A DNA stretch of 64,000 nt, taken from positions 1 to 64,000 of the forward strand of contig JADZER010000013.1 of NCBI GenBank assembly GCA_020850415.1, in the 5' to 3' direction. Positions 54,691 to 61,961 of this stretch are shown one piece after another. Positions within the stretch are counted from its first letter, which is position 1; every line of letters starts with the position of its first letter. The position numbers and the translations under genes were made by a program. Source of the DNA: Phycisphaerales bacterium (GTDB lineage Bacteria; Planctomycetota; Phycisphaerae; Phycisphaerales; UBA1924). The notes beneath the pieces were generated by a model. That model had not been told where the DNA came from and searched no databases. It saw only the letters and a program-made list of their open reading frames with translations.

Positions 54691-56115
54691 TCAGCCGCCC
54701 GGATCGCCGGCGCGGACGGTCCGCGGGTCGCGGAGCGTGGGCAGGGCGTGGCGCACGCGGAGTCGGTTCTGATCGCGCAGGGCGCGGACGACCTCCGCGG
54801 CCGGGATGGTGCGCACCGAGCCGTCGGGGTGGAGCGCGTGCACCGGCCCGCCCGAGGGGTTGTGCGCCGGGTCGGGGGCCTCCACGACCAGCCACAGGCC
54901 GGCGTCCTGCGCGCCCAAGGCGTCGAAGATGAAGACGAAGTCGCCGAGGCGCTGCGCGGGGACGCCGGGGGCCTGCGCGCTGGCCTGCTGGATGACCGCG
55001 AGCTGGCGCGCCGGCGCGAGCCCCGCGAACGCCTCGAGCGTCGTGCCGACCAGATCGATGCCGGCGGTGGTGGTCTGCGAGGCGTCGGCGCAGAACGCGC
55101 CGGGCGTCACCGCGCCGTCGGCCATCAGCTCGGCGGGGTGCACGGGTGTCTGCCCGCGCTCCACCGCGGCGCGGATCGGTCCATCAAATCGCCCGACCGA
55201 AGCCCCGGCGCTCGCGCCCCACGACCCGGGCCCGGCGCCCAGGCGCGGGAGCACGCCGACCGCCGACGCGCCCGCCACCAGCACCCACAGCGCCACGCAC
55301 ACCAGGGGCCAGGCCAGCCCCGCACTGCGGGCCCGGCGGGGGTCCATCGCCCCGCTCGCGCCCAGCGCCAGCGTCGCCGCCCGCGCCCACGCCAGCGTCC
55401 CAAGCCACCCGACCCACAGGCCCAGGCCCGGCACGAACCACAGCGCGTGCGGCAGGCTCGTCAGGCACACCGCCTGCACCGCCCGGGTGCGCGTCAGCGC
55501 CCGCGCGTCGGGGCGGCCAGCCGCGACGATCAGGGCGACCCACGCGACGAGCAGCACCACGCTGGCGGCCAGCAGGGCGAGCAGCGTCGTGAGCCCACGG
55601 ACTCCCGCGGCGGCGTGGGAGATCGCGGGGACCGAGAGCGCCGCGCCCAGCAGCCATGCCGCGAGGGCGATCGCCAGAGCACCGGCGCCGAGGGTGACGA
55701 TCGCGAAGGCGACTGCCGGTCGCTCGCCCAGGCCGGGCGGGGTGAGGCGCATGAGCCGCGCCGGGTCGCGCGCGCCCAGCCACGCCGTCAGCCCCCAGCG
55801 GACGGGCCAGGAGCGGTGGGCCTCGACCCAGGGGAGGGTGTCTGGGCGTGTCTGGTGCTCGGCGACGCCCTCGGCGACCTCCAGGACCATCTCGTCGGCG
55901 TCGATGACGCGCCCGCAGAACACGCACTCGAACCGGCGCGGGGCGGGCAGGCCCTCGGGCCCGTCGCCCAGGTAGCCCTGCTCGCAGTGCGGGCAGCAGA
56001 AGCGGACGGTGCGGGGCCGGAAGCGGAAGTCCGACGGCTTGAAGGGGCGATCGCACGCGGGGCACCGGCGCGGGCGGACCTTCCACAGCGGGGTGTCGCA
56101 GCCGGGGCATCGCAT
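54691..56115 (-). CDS. zinc-ribbon membrane protein, unknown function
   Basis: 474 aa. The N-terminus has three Cys pairs that can form zinc ribbons: MRCPGCDTPLWKVRPRRCPACD, RFCCPHCEQGYLG and FECVFCGRVIDAD. The central region has five to six hydrophobic segments (about 130-300; AIVTLGAGALAIALAAWLLG, LLALLAASVVLLVAWVALIV), reminiscent of Yip1-like proteins. The C-terminal 130 residues (GAFCADASQTTTAGIDLVGT through LRDQNRLRVRHALPTL) are soluble. No catalytic motif. It starts 39 bp downstream of the secreted-protein gene at 56155-57072 on the same strand and is probably co-transcribed with it. Confidence 0.78.
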   Translation of the reverse strand: MRCPGCDTPLWKVRPRRCPACDRPFKPSDFRFRPRTVRFCCPHCEQGYLGDGPEGLPAPRRFECVFCGRVIDADEMVLEVAEGVAEHQTRPDTLPWVEAHRSWPVRWGLTAWLGARDPARLMRLTPPGLGERPAVAFAIVTLGAGALAIALAAWLLGAALSVPAISHAAAGVRGLTTLLALLAASVVLLVAWVALIVAAGRPDARALTRTRAVQAVCLTSLPHALWFVPGLGLWVGWLGTLAWARAATLALGASGAMDPRRARSAGLAWPLVCVALWVLVAGASAVGVLPRLGAGPGSWGASAGASVGRFDGPIRAAVERGQTPVHPAELMADGAVTPGAFCADASQTTTAGIDLVGTTLEAFAGLAPARQLAVIQQASAQAPGVPAQRLGDFVFIFDALGAQDAGLWLVVEAPDPAHNPSGGPVHALHPDGSVRTIPAAEVVRALRDQNRLRVRHALPTLRDPRTVRAGDPGG

Positions 56116-56154
56116 GGGGGATTCAAGGCGCTGGGCGCGCGCGGGGGCTCGCGG

Positions 56155-57072
56155 TCAGGATTCCGGAACGCCCACCAGCATGCTCGGCTGCATCCGGTAG
56201 ACCTCGGGCCCGTCGCCCTTGGCCCCGGGGATCCGCTCGCGCAGCCCCTGCCCGTTGAGCAGGTTCAGCGGGTGCAGCTCCCGCGCCCGCATGAGGTCCA
56301 GGCTCTCGATGCCCGGCCGGTGCAGGGGCTCGTAGTCGGCCTCGCCGAACGCCCCCACCGTCACCATGCTCCGCTCGGCGGCGTGGTAGTAGAACGCGAG
56401 CTCGCCGTCGCGCCGGAGGATCACCGCCGCGGCCTCCGCGGCTCGTCGGTACTCGGCGATCTCGTCGGCCGACGCCGGCGAGCGGTCGATCCGGCCGTAG
56501 ATGGCCACCTGGAGCGTGTACAGGGCCCGCTCCTTGCCCAGCAGCTTCTTGGCGTTTCGGAGGTCCAGCTCGGGCAGGCTGCCGGCGAGGTGGCTCGGCT
56601 CGGGCGGGGCCAGGAGGGCGGTCGCGAAGGGGGTCTGCCCGCCGAGGCGCAGGGTGCGGATCATCTCCAGGTCGGCCTTGGCCTGGGGGTCGTCGGGGCG
56701 GTCGTACCTGCCGTAGGCCACGACGGTCGCCGTGACGCGCTTCTCGGCGTACGCCCCGGGCAGCCCGCCCTCGGTCCGGGCCTTCATCACGCCCATGGCG
56801 GCGTTCTCGGTCTGCTGGTCGCCGGTGAAGGCGACGAGCACGATCGACCAGTGTGCGGCGGCCTGGGACTGGGCCTGCCCCGGCGTGCCGGAGGTGATGG
56901 GGGCGAGCACCTCGTCGGCCTCGTCACGGAACTGCTTGAGGTCCTCTTGAGTGGCTGGCTTGGGGTCCCTCGGTTTGGGCTTGCCGCCGAACTGGGCCGA
57001 GGCTGTCTGGGTGGCCACCGCGCATGTCAGCCCGGCGACGGCGAGGGCTCGGATGAGGGAAAGGGCGGGCAT
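56155..57072 (-). CDS. secreted protein of unknown function
   Basis: 305 aa from ATG 57072 with GGAGGT upstream. Signal peptide residues 1-25 (LAVAGLTCAVATQTASAQ). The mature protein begins with a basic linker (FGGKPKPRDPKPAT). It contains two similar alpha/beta halves (WSIVLVAFTGDQQTENAAMG; LYTLQVAIYGRIDRSPASAD), suggesting an internal duplication of a SPOR-like or similar fold. The motif VTVGAFGEADYEPLH recalls SPOR-type beta-alpha units, but identity is uncertain. It precedes the zinc-ribbon membrane gene and has a 328-bp upstream region shared with flgM. Confidence 0.72.
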   Translation of the reverse strand: MPALSLIRALAVAGLTCAVATQTASAQFGGKPKPRDPKPATQEDLKQFRDEADEVLAPITSGTPGQAQSQAAAHWSIVLVAFTGDQQTENAAMGVMKARTEGGLPGAYAEKRVTATVVAYGRYDRPDDPQAKADLEMIRTLRLGGQTPFATALLAPPEPSHLAGSLPELDLRNAKKLLGKERALYTLQVAIYGRIDRSPASADEIAEYRRAAEAAAVILRRDGELAFYYHAAERSMVTVGAFGEADYEPLHRPGIESLDLMRARELHPLNLLNGQGLRERIPGAKGDGPEVYRMQPSMLVGVPES

Positions 57073-57400
57073 GGATTGACCTCCGTGGAGAAGCCTAGGG
57101 CCGGGCGGGCGGGGCGCACCGAGGGGCGTTGCGCGGCGTGGGCCGCGCGGGTTCTGCGCGGGGGACTTTGGGGTGGCGAACTCCCAAAAAGTTTCGCGCG
57201 TCCGCCCGCCGGTTATTGTGTATAAGTCCATGAATGACTAATGGTTACGGCGGTTGCGGATTCTACGGTCTGTATTGAAGCACGGATTGAGAAACCCCCG
57301 ATAGCCAGTGTGGAGAGAGGGAGGGACCAAAGGCCGCAGCGATGCGGCCCTCGAGATTCGCGGGTGGGAGTATCCCGCCCGAGTTCGGGAGGTGTGTGGT
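57073..57400. other. divergent intergenic region between the 56155-57072 gene and flgM
   Basis: The 328 bp are less GC-rich at 57180-57300 (AAAAAG, TTATTGTGTATAAG, ATGAATGACTAATGG), as expected for promoters. A sigma-28-like element is listed separately. No convincing open frame is seen; a frame from 57308 simply leads into flgM. Confidence 0.6.
57187..57215 (+). promoter_or_regulatory. candidate sigma-28 (FliA)-type promoter for flgM
   Basis: AAAAGTTT (57187-57194) and GCCGGTTA (57208-57215) resemble the FliA consensus TAAAGTTT / GCCGATAA, 7 of 8 and 6 of 8 matches. The 13-bp spacer is 2 bp longer than usual. It lies about 185 bp upstream of flgM, a gene that FliA controls in other bacteria. 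Confidence 0.35.
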
Positions 57401-57694
57401 ATGTCAGACATCAGTGCAATCGGTGGGGGGGCCTCGGCATCGGGGTTGCCGCGGCCTCTGCCAGACGCGATCGGGAGGGCCGGCGCCCGCGCCGAGCCCC
57501 GCTCGGCCCGACGCGGGGATGACCAGGTGGAGGTGTCGAGCTTGGCGAGGAGCATGTCCAGGCTGACAAGCGACGAGCCGGTGAGGCAGGACCTCATCGA
57601 CCGCGTCCGGAGCGAGATCGAGGCCGGGACCTACGAGACGCCGGAGAAGCTCGACGGCGCGGCGGAGGGCCTCCTCCGCGACCTTGAGGCCTGA
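57401..57694 (+). CDS. flgM: flagellar anti-sigma-28 factor FlgM
   Basis: 97 aa from ATG 57401 with CGGGAGGTG upstream. The N-terminal half is disordered (Gly/Ala/Arg-rich, as in FlgM before partner binding). The C-terminal half has the FlgM core: VEVSSLARSMSRL, then VRQDLIDRVRSEIEAGTYET and PEKLDGAAEGLLRDL, the helix pair that clamps FliA. It holds the flagellar sigma factor inactive until the hook is complete, then leaves through the flagellar export channel. No other flagellar genes are in the window, but the Maf operon nearby fits a flagellated cell. A Rho-independent terminator follows. Confidence 0.88.
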   Translation: MSDISAIGGGASASGLPRPLPDAIGRAGARAEPRSARRGDDQVEVSSLARSMSRLTSDEPVRQDLIDRVRSEIEAGTYETPEKLDGAAEGLLRDLEA

Positions 57695-57747
57695 GCGCCC
57701 CGCGAGCCCCCTGTCCCAATAGCAGCGCGTGCTGCCTTCTTCGCCGG

Positions 57748-57777
57748 AGCCCGCTCACCCGAGCGGGCTTCTTTTTC
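57748..57777 (+). terminator. Rho-independent terminator after flgM
   Basis: AGCCCGCTC-ACCC-GAGCGGGCT is a 9-bp stem, followed by TCTTTTTC. It ends at the stop codon of the convergent gene (57779), so it serves the plus strand. Confidence 0.88.
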
Positions 57778-57778
57778 G

Positions 57779-58996
57779 TCACGGCGCGAGCTTGCCGATG
57801 TACCCCAGCCCGAGGGCCGCGGCCCGGAGCTGCTTGGCGTCGGGGTCGCGCCAGACCACGACCACGCGGTCGCCGAGGCGCTCCATCTCGGGCGACCCGC
57901 TCAGCCTGCCCTGGTCCATCGGCGCCAGGGCCCGGGGCGCCCCGACCAGGCCGCCGGGGCCGACGCGCTGAAGCATGATCTGCCCCTGCTTCTTGCGGGT
58001 CGCCAGCCAGGAGACGATCGCCTCGTCGCCGTCGAGGAGCACATCGACGCGCCCGATCGGGACCTCCTGCCCGCGGCCCTCGTCGACGACGATCATCGGG
58101 CCCCAGGTGGCGCCGCTGTCGTCGGAGAACTTGGCGCAGACCCGGACGAGATTCCCCGCGGCGGTGAACCACACCACGACCACGCGGGCGCCCGAGGCCG
58201 CGACCGCCGGGCCGTTGACCGGGCAGCCGGGGATGACCCAGCCGTCGTCGTGGAGGACGATGGGCCCCCCGGTCGCGCCGCCGACGACGCCGGTGTCGCG
58301 CACCTCGTCGTCGGTGCGGTCGCGGTAGACCACGATCGGCCCGGCGTCGGCCACGGCCGCGCCGGTCGTGCAGCAGTCGCACACCTGCCCGTCGAGCAGC
58401 TCGGAGGGTCCGACCGTGGCGCCGACCAGCGCGGTGCGGAGGGTCATCGGCCCGGTGACGAAGCCGCTGGGCTGCTCCTGGGTGTCGCGCCCGTCGAGCC
58501 AGTAGGCCCGGACGCCCGCCGCGTCCGGCACCGTGGTCACGAACCCGTGCTGGGCGACCTTGCCGGCGTCGTCGTTGAGCACGCCCAGGTCGGCCCAGGT
58601 CAGGCCGCCGTCGGTCGAGCGGTTGAGATGGATGTCGTAGGCGCTGGCCTTGTCGTTGGTGGCGAGGAGCCAGTGGGCGTACATGGCGCCGTCGCCGCCC
58701 TCGACGACCGCGGGGACATCCGAGGAGTTCGCGAGCATGGCCCGGTGGTCGGCGACCACCACCGGCTCGCCCCAGCCCGCCTCAGTGAGCCGGAGGTACC
58801 GCAGCTCGATCGCGGTCGACCCGCCCTGGAGATAACTCAGGATCAGACCGTCGGAGCCACGGGTCAGCCTGTGGGCCGCGGCCCCGATGGGCGTGGGCGG
58901 GTCCTCGATGCCCAGCTGCGGCATGGGCCCGGTGAAGGGCTGGGCGACCGCCGCGGAGGCGAGGAGCGGGAAGAGCGCTGCGGGGAATCGGGCCAT
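57779..58996 (-). CDS. secreted BNR-repeat (sialidase-fold-like) protein
   Basis: 405 aa. Signal peptide residues 1-18 (ALFPLLASAAVAQP). Beta-propeller features include two Asp-box BNR motifs, RSTDGGLTW and FSDDSGATW, plus repeated VVVW-type strands. A cysteine cluster VCDCCTTGAAV (about residue 205) and a later GCPVNGPAV are typical of a planctomycete secreted family I have seen only as exo-sialidase-like or hypothetical. Catalytic Arg-triad residues of true sialidases cannot be assigned with confidence. It converges with flgM. Confidence 0.78.
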   Translation of the reverse strand: MARFPAALFPLLASAAVAQPFTGPMPQLGIEDPPTPIGAAAHRLTRGSDGLILSYLQGGSTAIELRYLRLTEAGWGEPVVVADHRAMLANSSDVPAVVEGGDGAMYAHWLLATNDKASAYDIHLNRSTDGGLTWADLGVLNDDAGKVAQHGFVTTVPDAAGVRAYWLDGRDTQEQPSGFVTGPMTLRTALVGATVGPSELLDGQVCDCCTTGAAVADAGPIVVYRDRTDDEVRDTGVVGGATGGPIVLHDDGWVIPGCPVNGPAVAASGARVVVVWFTAAGNLVRVCAKFSDDSGATWGPMIVVDEGRGQEVPIGRVDVLLDGDEAIVSWLATRKKQGQIMLQRVGPGGLVGAPRALAPMDQGRLSGSPEMERLGDRVVVVWRDPDAKQLRAAALGLGYIGKLAP

Positions 58997-59079
58997 GGGG
59001 GATCCTACGGCGTCGGGGTGGCAGATTCGGTGTCGATCCTGGTGGTCGGACGGCCGATGTAGGCACTCGTACCACTATT

Positions 59080-59144
59080 CTGTCCCCACCGGCTGTCCCC
59101 ACCGGCCGTCCCGATCGGCGGACCCCATCGGCAGTCCCCGTCGG
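59080..59144. repeat. five 13-bp degenerate tandem repeats
   Basis: Units CTGTCCCCACCGG (59080 and 59093, identical), CCGTCCCGATCGG, CGGACCCCATCGG and CAGTCCCCGTCGG follow without gaps. They lie 58 bp upstream of the lipoprotein start at 59202. Confidence 0.88.
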
Positions 59145-59201
59145 GCCCTCGCCGGGCGTCCCGTGGATAACCTTACGAGAGACCCGCAGGAGACCGAGAC
59201 C

Positions 59202-59570
59202 ATGCGACGCACCGCGACAACGATCCTCACCCTGGCCGCCACGCTCAGCCTGGGCGGGTGCGCGACCATCATGGGCGACCCTGTCCAGACCGAGATGCTC
59301 ATCGCCAACCACACCGGCGCCCCGGTGACGGTGGCGCTGCAGCAGGCGTCCGAGAACGCCACGAGCCCCATCGCGGTGGAGCAGACGGTCGCCCCCGACG
59401 GGACGGTCCGGTTCAGCGGCAAGGAGGGCGACGCGGTCGTCGTCACCGCGGACGGCCAGCCGGCGCTGACGCTGATCTTCGCGAAGCGGAGCCAGACAGT
59501 GACGGTGTCGGAGTCGGGCGGGCAGACCGCGATCGACATCTACCGCGGGTACACGGACCCGGGGAAGTAG
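59202..59570 (+). CDS. small putative lipoprotein
   Basis: 122 aa from ATG 59202 with CAGGAGA upstream. The signal peptide ends in the lipobox LGGC (Cys about residue 21). The mature part is an all-beta domain (TEMLIANHTGAPVTVALQQA, APDGTVRFSGKEGDAVVVTA, SQTVTVSESGGQTAIDIY) that looks like a small Ig-like or carboxypeptidase-regulatory fold. Function unknown. Thirteen-bp tandem repeats precede it and a hairpin pair follows at 59594-59641. Confidence 0.8.
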   Translation: MRRTATTILTLAATLSLGGCATIMGDPVQTEMLIANHTGAPVTVALQQASENATSPIAVEQTVAPDGTVRFSGKEGDAVVVTADGQPALTLIFAKRSQTVTVSESGGQTAIDIYRGYTDPGK

Positions 59571-59593
59571 GCGCACCGGGTACCACGCCGGGT

Positions 59594-59641
59594 CCCCCTC
59601 CACATCGTGGAGGGGGCGATCCGCTCGGGACGAGCGGATCG
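59594..59641. repeat. hairpin pair upstream of the DUF559 gene
   Basis: Hairpin 1 is CCCCCTCCAC-ATC-GTGGAGGGGG (59594-59616); hairpin 2 is CGATCCGCTCG-GGA-CGAGCGGATCG (59617-59641). Both are perfect. The same two hairpins recur in the same order, the second degenerate, at 60143-60189 on the other side of the DUF559 gene. Confidence 0.9.
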
Positions 59642-59689
59642 GGGGAGGTGCGTCTTCCCGAAGCTCTGACGCCGAGGTAGACTCGGCCG

Positions 59690-60130
59690 ATGGGACACGA
59701 AGAACGGCTCACCCCGAGTCAGCGCCGCAACGCTGTCAAACCGTCCGAATCGACCAAGGCCCGAGCCAGAGAGCTCCGCAGCAACATGTCCAAGCCGGAG
59801 GCGATCCTCTGGACACGACTCTCACGGCGACAGCTCGGCTTCGCGTTCCGACGCCAGAGACCCATCGGACCGTACATCGTGGATTTCTATTGCCACGAGC
59901 TGCTTCTGATCGTGGAGGTGGACGGCTGGTGCCATAAAGACCGCGGTGCTCACGATCGGCAGCGAGATTGTTGGTTACGGTCCAACGACTTCACCATCGT
60001 CCGACTTCCCGCCAGAGATGTGCTCGCGGACCTGGACCGCGAGGTCGCCAGAATCTCGCAGGTATGCAAACACCTCGAGGCAAAGAGTGTCCCTCCCACC
60101 CCTCCCGGGTCGCCCGACAGCGCGGCGTGA
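59690..60130 (+). CDS. DUF559/Vsr-like endonuclease-fold protein
   Basis: 146 aa. The DUF559 core is clear: MSKPEAILWTRLSRRQLGFA (about 33-52), then FRRQRPIGPYIVDFYCHELL, with Asp and Glu of the PD-(D/E)xK-type site in the IVDFYC and IVEVDGW strands. The RDVLADLD region forms the end. The C-terminal tail (KSVPPTPPGSPDSAA) is disordered. The family is predicted to cleave DNA like Vsr/MrcA proteins, but function is unproven. It is bracketed by related hairpin pairs, as expected of a mobile repeat-associated unit. Confidence 0.88.
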   Translation: MGHEERLTPSQRRNAVKPSESTKARARELRSNMSKPEAILWTRLSRRQLGFAFRRQRPIGPYIVDFYCHELLLIVEVDGWCHKDRGAHDRQRDCWLRSNDFTIVRLPARDVLADLDREVARISQVCKHLEAKSVPPTPPGSPDSAA

Positions 60131-60142
60131 CGGCGACATTCT

Positions 60143-60189
60143 CCCCTCCACATCGTGGAGGGGACGATCCGCTCGGCACGAGGCGGTCG
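60143..60189. repeat. hairpin pair downstream of the DUF559 gene
   Basis: CCCCTCCAC-ATC-GTGGAGGGG (60143-60163) is followed by CGATCCGCTCG-GCA-CGAGGCGGTCG (60165-60189). It is a direct repeat of 59594-59641 with a few changes, in the same orientation. Confidence 0.9.
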
Positions 60190-60245
60190 GGAAGGCTGCG
60201 ACAAGCCCGAAGACATCCCTCCCCCGGTCCGCCTGCGGCGGCCCT

Positions 60246-60268
60246 CCCCCTCCGCGATGCGGAGGGGG
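60246..60268. repeat. third related hairpin
   Basis: CCCCCTCCGC-GAT-GCGGAGGGGG is a perfect 10-bp stem. It has the same outer stem sequence as the two hairpins flanking the DUF559 gene but a different inner base pair set. It lies 31 bp upstream of the sulfatase start. Confidence 0.85.
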
Positions 60269-60299
60269 ACCAAAGCCGGCGCCCGCGATATGCTGCGCC

Positions 60300-61784
60300 A
60301 TGCTCTCCCGACTCCTGCCGCTCCTTGGCGCGTTGATAGCAGCGCTCCCCGCCCTCGCCCAGCCGGGGCTGCAACCTCTCAAGCCCCCCAACATCGTCAT
60401 CATGTTCTGCGACGACCTCGGCTACGGCGATGTGCTCGAGCACGCCGAGGGCTACGAGACCCCCAATCTCGAACGCATGGCCGCGGAGGGGATGCGCTTC
60501 ACCAGCTTCTACGCCGCCCAGCCCGTCTGCTCGGCCTCGCGCACGGGGCTGCTCACCGGCTGCTACCCCAACCGCGTCGGCATCCAGGGCGCCCTGGGGC
60601 CCAACGACAGGCACGGCATCCACGCCGATGAAACCACGCTCGCCGAGGTCTGCAGGGCCCGCGGCTACGCGACCGCGATCTACGGCAAGTGGCACCTCGG
60701 CCACCGCGAGCCCTTCCTGCCCACCAACCACGGCTTCGACGAGTTCATCGGCATCCCCTACTCCAACGACATGTGGCCCCGCCACCCGGACATGACCGAG
60801 GAGCAGCGACTCCGCAAGCAGGGTTACCCCGACCTGCCGCTCTACCACAACACGACGGTGATCAACCATGACATCACCCTCGAGGACCAGCGGCAGTTCA
60901 CGAGGTACTTCACCGAGCGGGCGGTGCAGTTCATGGAGGAGCACGCCGCGGAGCCGTTCTTCGTCTACATCCCGCATCCCATGCCGCATGTGCCGATCTA
61001 CGCATCGGAGGCGTGGGACGGGAAGAGCGGCGCCGGCCTCTACGCCGATGTCATCAGCGAGATCGACTGGTCGATCGGGACGGTGTGCGACACGGTCGAC
61101 CGGCTCGGGCTGCGCGACAGCACGCTCATCATCTTCACCAGCGACAACGGGCCGTGGCTGAGCTACGGCAACCACTCGGGCTCGGCCGGGCCGCTGCGCG
61201 AGGGGAAGGGCACGACCTGGGAGGGCGGCGTGCGCGAGCCGTGCGTGATGCGGTGGCCCGGAACGATCCCCGCGGGCACGACCTGCGACGAGCCGGTGAT
61301 GACGATCGACATCCTGCCGACGGTGCGCGCGATCTTCGCGCACTACGGCCATGGTCCCGATCCCCTGACGCTCTCCGACCTGCCCATCGACGGGCTGAGC
61401 ATCCTGCCGCTGATGCTGGGTCGGCCCGAGGCCGGGTCCCCGCACGAGGTCCTCTACTTCTACTACCACGACAACAACCTCGAAGCGCTGCGCTCGGGCA
61501 AGTGGAAGCTCTACCTCCCCCACCGCTACCGCACTATGGCGGGCAGCACCCCCGGCGCGGACGGCCTGCCCGGGCCCTACACGCAGATCGACATGGGGGT
61601 CGAGCTCTACGATCTCAAGGCCGACCTCGGCGAGACCACCGACCTCGCCGCGGAACATCCCGAGATCGTCGAGCGGCTCATGCAGTATGCCGAGGCCGCC
61701 CGCGAGGACCTGGGCGACACGCTCACCGACCGGCCGGGCAAGAACCGGCGCGAGCCTGGGCGCTGGGCGCCGCCGGAGGAATGA
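60300..61784 (+). CDS. secreted type I sulfatase
   Basis: 494 aa from ATG 60300; the longer frame to 59946 translates the DUF559 region and hairpins and is rejected. Signal peptide residues 1-20 (LGALIAALPALAQ). Metal ligands DD lie at 38-39 (NIVIMFCDDLGYGDV), and the formylglycine motif CSASR (Cys77, with LTG at 84-86) is intact. Further conserved signatures are KWHLGH, a second metal site in FTSDNGPWLSY and KGTTWEGGVREP. It hydrolyses sulfate esters, probably of marine or algal polysaccharides. It needs an anaerobic or aerobic FGE maturase encoded elsewhere. Confidence 0.94.
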   Translation: MLSRLLPLLGALIAALPALAQPGLQPLKPPNIVIMFCDDLGYGDVLEHAEGYETPNLERMAAEGMRFTSFYAAQPVCSASRTGLLTGCYPNRVGIQGALGPNDRHGIHADETTLAEVCRARGYATAIYGKWHLGHREPFLPTNHGFDEFIGIPYSNDMWPRHPDMTEEQRLRKQGYPDLPLYHNTTVINHDITLEDQRQFTRYFTERAVQFMEEHAAEPFFVYIPHPMPHVPIYASEAWDGKSGAGLYADVISEIDWSIGTVCDTVDRLGLRDSTLIIFTSDNGPWLSYGNHSGSAGPLREGKGTTWEGGVREPCVMRWPGTIPAGTTCDEPVMTIDILPTVRAIFAHYGHGPDPLTLSDLPIDGLSILPLMLGRPEAGSPHEVLYFYYHDNNLEALRSGKWKLYLPHRYRTMAGSTPGADGLPGPYTQIDMGVELYDLKADLGETTDLAAEHPEIVERLMQYAEAAREDLGDTLTDRPGKNRREPGRWAPPEE

Positions 61785-61794
61785 CAAGACAGCT

Positions 61795-61961
61795 CACCAC
61801 AGAGGACACAGAGGGACACAGAGGGACACAGAGGGACACAGAGAAGAAGTCTGTTCGGCGGGCACTATCATCCGATGGGCGGATCGGAGAAGACCTGTGA
61901 TTCGCAAAGCGTTGCTTCGCGTCTGCCTCACCTCTGTGCCCCTCTGTGCCCTCTGTGGTGA
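61795..61961. repeat. CACAGAGG-type inverted repeat, copy C
   Basis: The left arm 61795-61846 is a near-perfect run of ACACAGAGGG-type decamers. The right arm 61927-61961 is the reverse complement type (CTCTGTGCCCCTCTGTGCCC...GTGGTGA). Spacer 80 bp. The right arm is translated as the hydrophobic part of the amylase signal peptide. Confidence 0.9.

Noticed and set aside
59594..59641. Rho-independent terminator of the lipoprotein gene
   Set aside because: The hairpins are strong but no U-tract follows on either strand, and the same pair recurs after the DUF559 gene. They are better explained as repeats.
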